Notes: generated by a model from the letters alone, not told the origin. 64,000 bases of DNA from Stieleria maiorica (GCF_008035925.1 NZ_CP036264.1:1833409-1897408); one strand, 5' to 3'; numbered from the stretch's first letter, positions 16,429 to 25,428 are shown. Program-made: numbers and translations.

Positions 16429-17760
16429 ATGAACCCAGATGAACTCGACCGACTGATCCGACGCAGCGATCCGGCAACCGACGCTCGGCGATCCGATGCT
16501 GCCGATCCGTTGTTGCGTGCAAGTGAGCGACAGTGGGCAGGGCTGGCGGCGCGACGCATCATCATTCGAAAACGCCTGACGCTGTCACTGGCGGCGATGG
16601 GGCTGTTTGTGATCCTGGGTGGAACGCTGCAGTGGGTGGCGATGAAGTCGACAACCACCAGCTCTCACCTCGCTGCGGTCGATGCTCCGGTAAACGAAAA
16701 GGCAATTCCTGCTCACGATGCCGATGCCGCTGCGAATTCACAGGCCGCCTCGATCGATGCTGCGACCGCGGCTGCGAGCGACCAGACCAAGTTGGCCGAT
16801 GCGGCCATGTCCGACGGGGCTGCGTCTGGCGAGCGTCTCGAGCCAGCGGTTCCTCCTAAACGAACGGTCCCAGACGAAGATGCCCGGCAATTGGTCCAGT
16901 TCGCGGCGTTCATCGACCGCGCAGGCGAATTCGAGAGTGACACGTGGCATCAATCGTGTGATTTTCTGGCCCGTCAAGACGCCCGTTCGCAACGAGCGGC
17001 GATCGCGTTGGTACCGAAATTGGTTGCCCCACAACGGCGCGAAAGAGCGTTCGAATTGGTGTGCGCCGCGGCGGCCGAATCGAAACGCAACGTCATGCGT
17101 CATTGGCTCGCTCAACCTTCACTCCGCGCGCTGGCCTTCGATCGTTTGGCCTCCGACGCATCGCTGCGGCAAGCGATCGAGTTGCTTCCGCTGGCGCTGA
17201 CCGACGCCGAACGTATGCTGCTTTGTCGAACTCTGGCCGTAACGCCGGAACCCGATGGCGCGGACTTGTTGTTGGAGCTGGCCCACGATCCGGTCTGGAG
17301 GTCGGCGGTCGCGGCGGCAGCTCGAGAATTGCACCCGTCACACATTCAATCACTGATCCTGCGGATGCGAGAGCGGAATGTCCCTGCACGGACCGCCGCC
17401 GCGTTTCTGTTGGCTTCGGTTCCCGGCAACCAGCTCGATCAAGTGCTCGCATCAATGATCCTGCGCGGTCGATTTCAACAACCCGCCTACTTGGCATTGC
17501 TGTCGCGAAACACGCCGCAGGCCAAAGCATTTCTCGCTCAAGCCGCCAACCGTCGTGATCTCAGTGCGGCCCTGGTTTCGGCTCGTGTTCACTTTGCAAC
17601 CATTCAACCCACCCTTCAACAATGGATCGCAGACTCCAAAGGACCCCATCATGAACAATCCGAAACGTTACAGCGGCGACTACCGGAACTTTTGGCTGGG
17701 CGGCACGATGATCGCCGTCGTTGTGCTGGCTTGCCTGACGCTGGGGCCCCGGTCGGCTGA
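16429..17760 (+). CDS. single-pass membrane protein, probable anti-sigma partner
   Basis: A 443-aa product from the ATG at 16429 (MNPDELDRLIRRSDP). It has a short cytosolic N terminus, a transmembrane helix at about residues 43-65 (LTLSLAAMGLFVILGGTLQW), an Ala/Asp-rich linker (about 80-145) and a helical C-terminal domain with HEAT-like spacing. It lacks the His-Cys-Cys motif of zinc-binding anti-sigma factors, so an anti-sigma role is inferred from position only. The last ~37 codons overlap the start of the next gene by 110 bp. The C-terminal segment (GRHDDRRRCAGLPDAGAP) is the next gene's DNA read in another frame, which suggests that an original stop codon was lost. Confidence 0.7.
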   Translation: MNPDELDRLIRRSDPATDARRSDAADPLLRASERQWAGLAARRIIIRKRLTLSLAAMGLFVILGGTLQWVAMKSTTTSSHLAAVDAPVNEKAIPAHDADAAANSQAASIDAATAAASDQTKLADAAMSDGAASGERLEPAVPPKRTVPDEDARQLVQFAAFIDRAGEFESDTWHQSCDFLARQDARSQRAAIALVPKLVAPQRRERAFELVCAAAAESKRNVMRHWLAQPSLRALAFDRLASDASLRQAIELLPLALTDAERMLLCRTLAVTPEPDGADLLLELAHDPVWRSAVAAAARELHPSHIQSLILRMRERNVPARTAAAFLLASVPGNQLDQVLASMILRGRFQQPAYLALLSRNTPQAKAFLAQAANRRDLSAALVSARVHFATIQPTLQQWIADSKGPHHEQSETLQRRLPELLAGRHDDRRRCAGLPDAGAPVG

Positions 17761-18802
17761 GGCCCAGGGCAACGTCGATCAACCGGCCCCGGACTTTGTC
17801 ACCAAGGTCTACAACATCGCCGACCTCTTGGATGCGCCCAGCATGCTTCAAGGTGACACACAGCAAGCCGAAACGACCGTTGGCGGCGGCGGGATGGGGT
17901 TTGGTGGTGCCGATGGGATGGGGGCGGAAATGGGAGGCGGGTTCTTTCGAATCCCCGACAACATCTTGCCGCAGTTTGCCGGCGGGATGGGCGGCATGGG
18001 CGGCGGCGGTGGAGTTCACGTGCTGCCCAATCGCATGACCCGCGAAGCGCTCGAGCAACTGACGCTCGATCACCTTTCTAACGAAAACACTCAGTGGCTG
18101 GACCTTGATGGCGTCGGTGGTAAGCTCTCCATCGTCGCGTCGATGATGATTGTCACGCACACCGAGGCGACCCATACGAAAGTCGCCGAGTTTCTGGAAT
18201 TGCTACGCGTCGGCAACCACACTAGCCCGACCATTCAAGTCGATGTGCGGATCGTCGAGGTGGCGTCAGACCAGTCGGTGTCCGATCTGACCAAGGATTT
18301 AGAATCGCTCGAAGCCCTTGCCAATGACTCGTCTGCGGCGCGACTGTCGCTCCGCTGTGACAACCATCGCGTGGCGACCGTTTCGTCAGGATTGCGTCGA
18401 AGCTATGTGGTTTCGCTGACGCCGGTGGTGGGGTCCAACGGATCGATCGATGTCACGACCGGTAATCAGACCGCGTACCGGCCGGAGACCTATTCGCCGC
18501 TGCTGGGCTTGTTCGGAAGGATCAAGCCGGAAGTCGATGCCGAAGGCAAGAGCGGGCGGATCCACCTGGGTATCCAGCTCGCCTCGGGCCCCGAAGAAGT
18601 CGTCGCGGCGACGTTCGGGACGGGGCAATCGATCGACCGGGTGGAGCTTGAAACCGCCCAACTGGCGACCTCCATCGCGACCGCCGCGAACACCTGGACC
18701 CTGGCCGGCAGCGTCGCCGTCACCAGCCCGACCTCCAGCATCACCTCCGGCGAGGCACTGCCGCATCTGGCCGTGCTGGTCCGCTGGCAAGCGGTGGATT
18801 GA
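17651..18802 (+). CDS. secretin-like glycine-rich exported protein
   Basis: A 383-aa product. The ATG at 17651 has the SD AAAGGA 9 nt upstream, and a signal-like hydrophobic segment follows (TMIAVVVLACLTLGPRSAEA). A Gly/Met-rich linker spans about 75-130. The segment LEQLTLDHLSNENTQWLDLDG, then LSIVASMMIVTHTEATHTKVAEFLELLR, resembles the short-domain-plus-motif unit repeated in planctomycete secretin-like proteins. TIQVDVRIVEVASDQSV and SYVVSLTPVVGSNGSIDV resemble the secretin core. It is too short to be a full secretin pore, so secretin-like is the safest call. It is the third gene of the sigma operon. Confidence 0.7.
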   Translation: MNNPKRYSGDYRNFWLGGTMIAVVVLACLTLGPRSAEAQGNVDQPAPDFVTKVYNIADLLDAPSMLQGDTQQAETTVGGGGMGFGGADGMGAEMGGGFFRIPDNILPQFAGGMGGMGGGGGVHVLPNRMTREALEQLTLDHLSNENTQWLDLDGVGGKLSIVASMMIVTHTEATHTKVAEFLELLRVGNHTSPTIQVDVRIVEVASDQSVSDLTKDLESLEALANDSSAARLSLRCDNHRVATVSSGLRRSYVVSLTPVVGSNGSIDVTTGNQTAYRPETYSPLLGLFGRIKPEVDAEGKSGRIHLGIQLASGPEEVVAATFGTGQSIDRVELETAQLATSIATAANTWTLAGSVAVTSPTSSITSGEALPHLAVLVRWQAVD

Positions 18803-18847
18803 GGTGCGAGGCTGCGTGTGCTTTCGACGCGCGAAGGGCTGCCGATG

Positions 18848-18969
18848 CTAGGCTTTGTCCCCCAAGTCGTAGCGGAAGCCGCCAAGGCTTTCGACTCGCA
18901 ACAGTCCACTCGGGGAAAGCCGAATTTCTTGGCGAATTCCGCTACCACATACAACGCTTCAAAGCCTAG
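18848..18969. repeat. 122-bp palindromic element, CTAGGCTTTG family
   Basis: Outer inverted ends CTAGGCTTTG (18848-18857) and CAAAGCCTAG (18960-18969). Inner inverted arms lie at 18869-18893 and 18921-18945 (GTAGCGGAA...CGCCAAG). A close relative lies at 21958-22093, where the inner arms stand in the opposite order. The tail GAGCAAGGGGCCAC is tandemly repeated just outside. The surrounding gap 18803-19166 shows no gene. Confidence 0.8.
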
Positions 18970-19166
18970 CCCGACGCGTGAGCAAGGGGCCACACCGTGA
19001 GCAAGGGGCCACTCAGCGCCCCTCGTTCACGCTTTGCGCCTGGCAAGGACATTTAGATTCCAGGGCTTTGGTTCAATCAACAAGCTGCCCGCAAGTTTTG
19101 CTACCTTGATGACGAAACCTGCTTGTTGCGGCGGACGTTGCGAACCACCCACCCCAGAAGCGATCG

Positions 19167-20267
19167 ATGATCATTGGCGTTCCCAAGGAAGTGAAATCAG
19201 ATGAGTACCGCGTGTCGATGTTGCCCGTCGGTGTGGAGGAGTTGGTCTCCCGCGGACACCGAGTAATCGTTGAATCCTCGGCGGGGCTCGGGTCGGGTTT
19301 GCCCGACCACGAGTACCTTCGCGCCGGCGCCGAGCTGGCCGCCTCCGGGGCGGACGTCTTCGGTCAAGCCGACTTGATCGTGAAGGTCAAGGAACCGCAG
19401 CCGGAAGAATACGCGATGATCCGTCCGGGACAATTGCTGTTCACCTATTTCCACCTCGCCGCCAGCGGTGGCCTGACCGACGCGATGATCGACTCCGGCG
19501 CGACGTGTTTCGCTTACGAAACGCTGCGCGACGCCAAAGGGCGATTGCCGTTGTTGACGCCGATGAGCGAAGTCGCCGGTCGGATGAGTATTCAGCAAGG
19601 CGCCAAGTATCTCGAACGACCCCAGATGGGCCGCGGCATCTTGCTGGGCGGTGTGCCGGGCGTTCCCCCGGCGCACATCACCATTCTCGGTGGCGGGATC
19701 GTCGGTTCAAACGCGGCCAAGATCGCCGCGGGCTTTCAAGCCGACGTGGCGATCCTGGACGTCGACCTGGATCGATTGCGTTACCTGGACGACATCATGC
19801 CCGCCAACGTCAACACCCTTTACAGCGATCGCCACACCATCTTGGAGCAAATCCAGCGGGCCGACCTGGTGATCGGTTCCGTCTTGATTCCCGGCGCCAA
19901 AGCCCCACAACTGGTCCGCAAAGAAGATTTAAAGTTGATGAAGCCGGGCAGCGTGGTCATCGATGTCGCCGTCGATCAAGGCGGTTGCATCGAAACGAGT
20001 CATCCGACCACGCACAGCAACCCGACCTACATCATCGACGAAGTCGTCCACTACTGCGTCGCCAACATGCCCGGAGCGGTCGGCCGGACCAGCACCTTTG
20101 CACTGTGCAACGCGACCATGCCCTGGGTGATCCGGTTGGCCGAAATCGGCGGGCAAGCTGCGATCGACGCTGCCGGCCCTCTACGCGAGGCGGTCAATGT
20201 TCATCAAGGCCGCATCACCAACCAAGCCGTCGCCAACGCCTTCCATTTGCCCTGTACCGACCTTTAA
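19167..20267 (+). CDS. ald: alanine dehydrogenase
   Basis: A 366-aa cytosolic enzyme predicted to interconvert L-alanine with pyruvate and ammonium using NAD. N-terminal MIIGVPKEVKSDEYRVSMLP and the substrate segment around VKVKEPQPEEYAMIRPGQLLFTYFHLA fit the family. The Rossmann motif is ILGGGIVGSNAAKIAAG (about residues 172-188), with the acidic residue AILDVDLDRL after it. The segment VIDVAVDQGGCIETSHPTTH and the C-terminal NMPGAVGRTSTFALCNATMPW are diagnostic. Length and all signature blocks are normal. It stands between two copies of the CTAGGCTTTG palindromic element. Confidence 0.96.
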   Translation: MIIGVPKEVKSDEYRVSMLPVGVEELVSRGHRVIVESSAGLGSGLPDHEYLRAGAELAASGADVFGQADLIVKVKEPQPEEYAMIRPGQLLFTYFHLAASGGLTDAMIDSGATCFAYETLRDAKGRLPLLTPMSEVAGRMSIQQGAKYLERPQMGRGILLGGVPGVPPAHITILGGGIVGSNAAKIAAGFQADVAILDVDLDRLRYLDDIMPANVNTLYSDRHTILEQIQRADLVIGSVLIPGAKAPQLVRKEDLKLMKPGSVVIDVAVDQGGCIETSHPTTHSNPTYIIDEVVHYCVANMPGAVGRTSTFALCNATMPWVIRLAEIGGQAAIDAAGPLREAVNVHQGRITNQAVANAFHLPCTDL

Positions 20268-20340
20268 TTGATTCTGTCACGAAGTCGCTGGATCGCGACG
20301 AACCGTCTCTTTGGGGACGCCGCGATGGTCCGGTGAATCG

Positions 20341-21891
20341 CTAGGCGTCGACGTTGATCAGCTCGCAGGCTTCCTGGTACCCCGGTGCGGGTGTTCCGAA
20401 CTCGCTGGCCGAAACGCGCGCCAACCCCACGAGGTGACGCCAACGCATCGAAGGCCGTGTCTTGGCGAATTCCTCGGTCACCGTACGGTAATACTTTTCG
20501 GCATGCAACGCGCCGTCTTGGCTGGTCGCGAACGAAAGCAGCACGTCAAACATCGCCCGCGGTGATCCGCCCAGTTCGCCGTAACGCTGCGCCGCTGCGG
20601 CGGCGAGTGCCTGATCACGGTCGCGGACCGCGTCACCGGTTGTCCTTATCAGTTCTGAATGATCGTCGATTGCCTCGACCGCATCCGTCTTCAGTGGCCA
20701 TCGCTCCGGGCGAACACCAGGGCTTTGGCCGGCGGTGTGGTAGGCGCCGACGATCACGCTGGCCACGGTGTTGCGGCGATTACTGACCGCGGCAATATTG
20801 CGCCACGCGTTGGCGGCGTCGGACGCATGGACGCCGACCGAAGCGCCGTGGACCGAGCCCTTCACTTTGTCTCCGTCCTGATCCTTCGACCGTCCCGGAT
20901 CGTGCAACAACAGCAAGTTGGCGGCGACCGACATCGCTTCGCCGATCTGGTCCGGTGCGTAACCGTCGGCGAGGGCCTGGGCGGCGGCGTCGGCGGCCTG
21001 ACCTCGGTCGCTTCGGAAAAACGTCCAGGCCAATTCGTCGAGCCACCGGTCGTCTCCCTGACGCGTTCCGATCGCTTTACCAGGCAGCTTGTACTGGTCG
21101 AGCAGCTTCGGCAGGAGTGTCCAAAGTTCCGGATCCGGTCGGCCCCGTTGCAGACGGGTTTTGGAGTCCTGGAGACAGAAGCGAACGGATTGCCGCAGCA
21201 GTGTGCCGGCGTGCTGCTGGCCGATCAGATCGATCGCCAGCCAGGCCCGCCAGGCCAGCACCACGCGGTGCACGTTCGCTTCGTCCTGGACCGGGAACTG
21301 GACCTTGTTGAAAATCTGTTTGGCGGGCTGATCGGCGATCGATGCCATGATCCGCTCCGCGCCCTCGACGTCGCCTCGTCGGGTTGCCGCTTGCAACGCC
21401 TTTGCCGAGACGCGATCCCCCTGGTGCTTGATCGCATCGAGACGTTTGAGCACTTCGCCGCTGGAGCCGCCGAATTGTTGAATCCGATCCGTATTGCGGT
21501 ACAGAACCTTCAAGATCGGAAGCAAGCGGCGCTCGCTTGGAAGTTCCGACGACATCTCCAGCGCCGGCGATAGCGCCATGAACGTATGGAATCCGACATA
21601 GTCGTGTCCGCCAAAGGTGCGCGCATTGGCGAGCGCCCCGGCGGCAATCAGCGTCGGCAAATCCGTCCCCTGATCGACGCGTTCGATCAGCACGCGTTGC
21701 AACCGATTCAGCGGGGTCTCCTGCATCAGCGCGACCAAGGGTTCCATGTCGCCAAACGTCAGCCGGTCGTCGTGATCGTCGGCATAGGCGGAACGAATTC
21801 CCAAATCCTCCGCCAGCGACACGCCCAAACTGCCCACCAACATTCCGCGTCCCACATTGGCCAAAAACCGACGGCGATCATTGCACTGCAT
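20341..21891 (-). CDS. Tat-exported protein of unknown function
   Basis: A 516-aa product beginning MQCNDRRRFLANVGRGMLVG, a twin-arginine type signal (RRRFLA) with cleavage near AYADD. The mature part is alpha-helical by eye with no cofactor or catalytic motif that I can name. It includes GGHDYVGFHTFMALSPALEM, HRVVLAWRAWLAIDLIGQQHAGTLLRQSVRFC and GSVHGASVGVHASDAANAWRNIAAVSNRRNTVASVIVGAYHTAGQ, i.e. several conserved-looking His positions. Planctomycete genomes hold close relatives annotated only as Tat-signal proteins. It converges with ald. Confidence 0.72.
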   Translation of the reverse strand: MQCNDRRRFLANVGRGMLVGSLGVSLAEDLGIRSAYADDHDDRLTFGDMEPLVALMQETPLNRLQRVLIERVDQGTDLPTLIAAGALANARTFGGHDYVGFHTFMALSPALEMSSELPSERRLLPILKVLYRNTDRIQQFGGSSGEVLKRLDAIKHQGDRVSAKALQAATRRGDVEGAERIMASIADQPAKQIFNKVQFPVQDEANVHRVVLAWRAWLAIDLIGQQHAGTLLRQSVRFCLQDSKTRLQRGRPDPELWTLLPKLLDQYKLPGKAIGTRQGDDRWLDELAWTFFRSDRGQAADAAAQALADGYAPDQIGEAMSVAANLLLLHDPGRSKDQDGDKVKGSVHGASVGVHASDAANAWRNIAAVSNRRNTVASVIVGAYHTAGQSPGVRPERWPLKTDAVEAIDDHSELIRTTGDAVRDRDQALAAAAAQRYGELGGSPRAMFDVLLSFATSQDGALHAEKYYRTVTEEFAKTRPSMRWRHLVGLARVSASEFGTPAPGYQEACELINVDA

Positions 21892-21957
21892 CGTTCTTCT
21901 CCGGAAAGAGTTTGAAACCTGTCACGCAGCAGAAGGCTTCGCCGGCCTGTTAATTTA

Positions 21958-22093
21958 CTAGGCTTTGTCCCTAAACCCGGCAAGGGTCGTCTGTGGTAGC
22001 GGAATTCGCCAAGAATTTCGGCTTTTCCCGTGTGAACCGCTGCGAGACGAAAGCCTTGGCGGCTTCCGCTACGGGTTTAGGGACAAAGCCTAG
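21958..22093. repeat. 136-bp element with perfect 22-bp terminal inverted repeats
   Basis: The ends 21958-21979 (CTAGGCTTTGTCCC...) and 22072-22093 are perfect 22-bp inverted repeats. Inside, arms beginning GTAGCGGAATTCGCC and ending GGCGGCTTCCGCTAC form a second inverted pair. It has no room for a protein, so it is a MITE-like or REP-like element. The element at 18848-18969 is related, with the core inverted. Both are followed by a CCCG...GAGCAAGG tail. Confidence 0.85.
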
Positions 22094-22254
22094 CCCGCGG
22101 CGCGAGCAAGGCGCGAAGCATCTTTCCAAGGTAACGGACGCCGATGGCAAAAGCGAATGGAATCTAAAAAAGGGTTCCGGCAGCCCAAAACGCTGCTGAA
22201 ACCAATGGTGCGGGCTTAAGGCAGAACGGATTCAGCAATCGCCGGGATGCAGGA

Positions 22255-22320
22255 TTTAGCCGCCCACAGTCGCTGTGAAGTGGCGACCGGGAATCGCCTA
22301 AAGGCTAAACACCAACGGTT
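22255..22320. repeat. dispersed repeat, 'TTTAGCCGCC...CACCAACG' family
   Basis: About 66 bp containing GGCGACCGGGAATCGCCTAAAGGC and ending AACACCAACGGTT. An inverted copy is at 35585-35650, with the same GATTCCCGGTCGC core. It lies in the 21892-22333 gap, which otherwise holds only the 136-bp element. Confidence 0.75.
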
Positions 22321-22333
22321 GCTGGATGCCGAG

Positions 22334-23212
22334 CTACTTCGATGGGGCGAGTTCGAAGGGCCCGATGGTGGTGTACACCTCCCTTCCGTTCTTGACCTTG
22401 CTCCACGGCCAGATTTCGGTCCGCCAGACTTCCCGGTCCTGGTAGGACGCCACAAATTGCACGCTGTTCATCCGCGCGAGCGCATAGTTCCACTGTGGCT
22501 GTTGCCCCTTGCCTTCCGCTTCGATCATCAAGAAGACCTCCGGGTCGGTGCCTTGAACAAACACGAACAGCATGCCATCGCGAACGTCGGAGGATTCATC
22601 GCCGTAGCGGAAAATCGGCTGGGCGAGCAGACGCAACTGCCGTGACACGCCTTCCCGGTCCAATTTCTCGATCTCAAACCCGCGGGAGATCGCTCGGGCG
22701 TGCCGCAGACGTTGCGCCGGCGTGGCTGCCACCGCAGGCGCGTCGGGAACCGGACGCCACGTCACGCCGGCGGCCGGTGATTCCCAAACGTGGGTTCCAT
22801 CGCGTGAACCCGTCAGCGGCTCGGTGGAAAGCGAATGGAATTCATGCGAACCGTGTGTCATCGGCGAATACCACTGGAAGATCGATCCGATCAGCTGCGG
22901 ACGTCCCCGATCGGTCCACAAAAACACGTTGCCATAGACTTCTCCGGCGACCGGATTGGACCAGTTCAAAATGGACGCGGGGTGCAGCTCAAGTTTTCGC
23001 GGCGGTGTTCCGGCGAGTCGAAAGTCGTATTGCCGCGCCGCCGCGGTCGAGATGCGAAGGGTTTGGGCAACACGATCGCCGGTTGCCGCATCCTTGTCGC
23101 CGGGTGATTCGGCTAACACGCCACGACCGCAACCAAACATGAACAAGGCCGCCACGAGCCCGATCGACACGGATTCTGACGTCGGCGTGCGTCGCCAAAA
23201 GGATGAAGTCAT
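22334..23212 (-). CDS. exported protein of unknown function
   Basis: A 292-aa product from the ATG at 23212 (MTSSFWRRTPTSESV), with a hydrophobic segment SIGLVAALFMFGCGRGVLAES that serves as a signal peptide. FGC may be a lipobox. The mature protein is beta-rich: RQYDFRLAGTPPRKLELHPASILNWSNPVAGEVYGNVFLWTDRGRPQLIG, then a second half with DGMLFVFVQGTDPEVFLMIEA and WPWSKVKNGREVYTTIGPF. Related planctomycete proteins exist, but I know no function. The longer open frame to 23329 has no better start. It is divergent from the gene at 23368. Confidence 0.7.
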   Translation of the reverse strand: MTSSFWRRTPTSESVSIGLVAALFMFGCGRGVLAESPGDKDAATGDRVAQTLRISTAAARQYDFRLAGTPPRKLELHPASILNWSNPVAGEVYGNVFLWTDRGRPQLIGSIFQWYSPMTHGSHEFHSLSTEPLTGSRDGTHVWESPAAGVTWRPVPDAPAVAATPAQRLRHARAISRGFEIEKLDREGVSRQLRLLAQPIFRYGDESSDVRDGMLFVFVQGTDPEVFLMIEAEGKGQQPQWNYALARMNSVQFVASYQDREVWRTEIWPWSKVKNGREVYTTIGPFELAPSK

Positions 23213-23367
23213 GGTCAGCCTGTGGTCAGCGTAAAGGACTTTTCCGTCGCTACACGTTCGCGTTCCGTCCAACGTAGCCGCTGGAAAGCCCCATTGCAAG
23301 ACAAGGCGTCTAATCTTTGCCGGCGACACTTGTGTGCGTACAATGGTCCACCCCTCGGAACCTGCCC

Positions 23368-23925
23368 ATGAAATTTCGTTTGCGAACGTTGTTGGCCCTC
23401 GTCACGCTTTGCGGTCTTGTCGCGGCGTTGGGTTTACGCGTTGCCCTGCGGAATGAACGACTCCGTCAGCACCGCTTGTCGTTCGAGGCAATGGATGATC
23501 AAGTCGCAGGATTAGACGCGCCCCTGAGGCGTCATCTGCTGCAGATTCCCGCCGTGCTCGCGGAGCTTCAAGCCGCCAACCCGATCGATCCTCCGATGGC
23601 GGTCAGCCACTCGATCTCCGGTTCTTCGCAGCGGTATGGCCGGTACCAATTCGACCACCAGTTTCACTATGACTGGCAGTTGGCCGACGGGTCACGCAGC
23701 GAAGGCATCACGATCGCCATCGCTGCATTGATCCATGAAGTCCCCGGCGAGAAACACGTGGTCCGTCTGACCTACGTCCCGAACGAGTTGAATTCGGAGA
23801 TCGCACGGTGGGTCGCGGCGATCTTCAGCAGGAACAAACACATTCAAATACGGCACGTCACCGACCAAACGAATACGGCAGCAGAGTTGCACTCTCGATC
23901 CCGCGTTTCCGGCCATCTCCGGTGA
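23368..23925 (+). CDS. small exported protein with FRLRTLL N terminus
   Basis: A 185-aa product from the ATG at 23368. It starts MKFRLRTLLALVTLCGLVAA, an N-terminal membrane segment that recurs in very many planctomycete proteins. The remainder is soluble with no recognised domain. Its 3' end overlaps the 3' end of the convergent metalloprotease gene by 68 bp (23858-23925), so the last ~22 residues (HVTDQTNTAAELHSRSRVSGHLR) may be a read-through tail after loss of an earlier stop. Confidence 0.62.
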   Translation: MKFRLRTLLALVTLCGLVAALGLRVALRNERLRQHRLSFEAMDDQVAGLDAPLRRHLLQIPAVLAELQAANPIDPPMAVSHSISGSSQRYGRYQFDHQFHYDWQLADGSRSEGITIAIAALIHEVPGEKHVVRLTYVPNELNSEIARWVAAIFSRNKHIQIRHVTDQTNTAAELHSRSRVSGHLR

Positions 23926-25015
23926 AGGCTCCGTTGGCGTACACGGCAAGGATTTTCAATTGTCCCTTGCGTCCCGGCGTCGGAATCGACAGAGAAAACC
24001 GAGCCTGGGGGTCGACCTGGGCGACAAATCCCTTCACCCAATAGCCTCCGATCTTGTCGTCGCGATCGTCGATCACCACGATGCGATGAATCGGGAAATC
24101 GGATTCCAGTTTCCCGCGAACGACAATCGCGTGAGTCTTGCGGTCATAGTCTGCGGTGAGCCGTTGAAATCCGGTTCGTGGAAGTTTGCTTCGCGACGCG
24201 GGATTGCCGGTAAACACCGGATGTGTGGAAAGGATCGCGGCACCGGCTTCGGACAGGTACGCCTTGGTTCGATCGGGCATTTTGTGATAGCGATAGATCC
24301 GGTTGACCGGTCCCATCAGGGTGTTGCCCTTGCCCAGTTCCACCTTCGGCCCGATGTGCGGCAGGCCGAGCGCGTGGCCGAATTCGTGAATGCAACCCTT
24401 GAGTGTGAGTTTGTCATTGAGCGGCGAGACCATCTCGCTGCGCGGTGAAATCGTCCCCGGCAAGTTGGTGTAATTCAGAACGGCCCAGCCGCCGTCTTTG
24501 GAATTGCCCGATCCGCGATAGTTGTCGTGCTTGGCCGGCGGATCACCGACGTAGACGAAGATCCAGTACAGGTTGCCGGCGATCTTGATGCCGTGTTCGC
24601 TCTTCAGCTTGTCGTGAACCTGCCGACTGATCCACTGTTTTTTATAGGCCCCGCCGGCGGCCGGCAGATCGCCTTTGACGTGAATCACCGAGATCTTCCC
24701 ATCGTCACCACGAGTGAAGATCTCTTTCCGGGCCGGCGTGTAGCCCCAATCGGTCAGTCCGTCGTGAAAAAACTGCTCGGCGTAGCGGCCGAACTGGTCC
24801 AGCCGCTTGCGATAGTCCGAGCGAGGCGGCTGAATATCGCTGGGGGTGAACAGGACGATCTGGGCTTCGGGAACCGACAGGTTTTGCGCGGCGGCGCCAG
24901 CGGCATTGAACGACAGGGCACAACCCAACAGGCCGCCGAGCAAGGTGAGTCGCGTCTGGTCCAGCAAACGAAACGGAAAAGGGGCGACGTGGTTTTGAAC
25001 TGCGAATGCTGACAT
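23858..25015 (-). CDS. exported metzincin-like zinc metalloprotease
   Basis: A 385-aa product with a hydrophobic signal region (LTLLGGLLGCALSFNAAGAAAQ). The zinc site is HEFGHALGLPH, i.e. H210-E211-x-x-H214-x-x-G-x-x-H220, followed by a Met-turn-like NTLMGPVN. A full H-E-x-x-H-x-x-G-x-x-H plus Met-turn is the metzincin signature. The N-terminal part (YAEQFFHDGLTDWGYTPARKEIF) and the C-terminal beta domain (IVVIDDRDDKIGGYWVKGFVA) are planctomycete-type extensions of unknown role. Relatives are found in secreted proteomes and probably process extracellular protein. Confidence 0.83.
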   Translation of the reverse strand: MSAFAVQNHVAPFPFRLLDQTRLTLLGGLLGCALSFNAAGAAAQNLSVPEAQIVLFTPSDIQPPRSDYRKRLDQFGRYAEQFFHDGLTDWGYTPARKEIFTRGDDGKISVIHVKGDLPAAGGAYKKQWISRQVHDKLKSEHGIKIAGNLYWIFVYVGDPPAKHDNYRGSGNSKDGGWAVLNYTNLPGTISPRSEMVSPLNDKLTLKGCIHEFGHALGLPHIGPKVELGKGNTLMGPVNRIYRYHKMPDRTKAYLSEAGAAILSTHPVFTGNPASRSKLPRTGFQRLTADYDRKTHAIVVRGKLESDFPIHRIVVIDDRDDKIGGYWVKGFVAQVDPQARFSLSIPTPGRKGQLKILAVYANGAFTGDGRKRGIESATLLPYSFGR

Positions 25016-25110
25016 TTGCCTGATGCCGATGGTACGTTAGTGGGAGACGGAGCTTGATCAGTTTAGACGCGATGTCCCGCATGCGAGTGCTTTGATGAGT
25101 CAATCATACG

Positions 25111-25428
25111 TTGCGTCGCGATGTCGTCCGGTTCGGCAATGACGCAAAGCGATTGAATTTGATTGCCCAGCTCCATCAAACTGGACCGGATCCATCAAAC
25201 GAGCGTCTGACGCGTGCACAATTGAAGAATTTGCGAATGCTCGCGCGCTACTACATGTTCATCCGCTCCGGCTGGTCGGTGACCGAGGGAACACAGGATG
25301 TTTTTGATTCGACCCGGCAAGCTTTTTTGAAATCGCTTCCCGACGTTCCCGAAGCGTCGCACACGCAGTTGAAAACGAAAACGTTTGCCGAGTTGGCAAC
25401 CCAGATCTCGCCGGAGGGTCAGATTTAG
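25111..25428 (+). CDS. doubtful 105-aa ORF or gene remnant
   Basis: An open frame in an otherwise gene-free 785-bp gap. It would start at a TTG (25111), with no ATG in frame before codon 43 and no clear RBS. The translation (RAQLKNLRMLARYYMFIRSGWSVTEGTQDVFDSTRQAFLKSLPDV) looks more protein-like than random shadow frames, so it may be the end of a decayed gene. No family recognised. Confidence 0.3.
   Translation: MRRDVVRFGNDAKRLNLIAQLHQTGPDPSNERLTRAQLKNLRMLARYYMFIRSGWSVTEGTQDVFDSTRQAFLKSLPDVPEASHTQLKTKTFAELATQISPEGQI

Noticed and set aside
20659-21573. 304-aa plus-strand frame over the Tat-exported protein gene
   Set aside because: No start signal and no protein-like features; the minus frame has a Tat signal and coherent composition.
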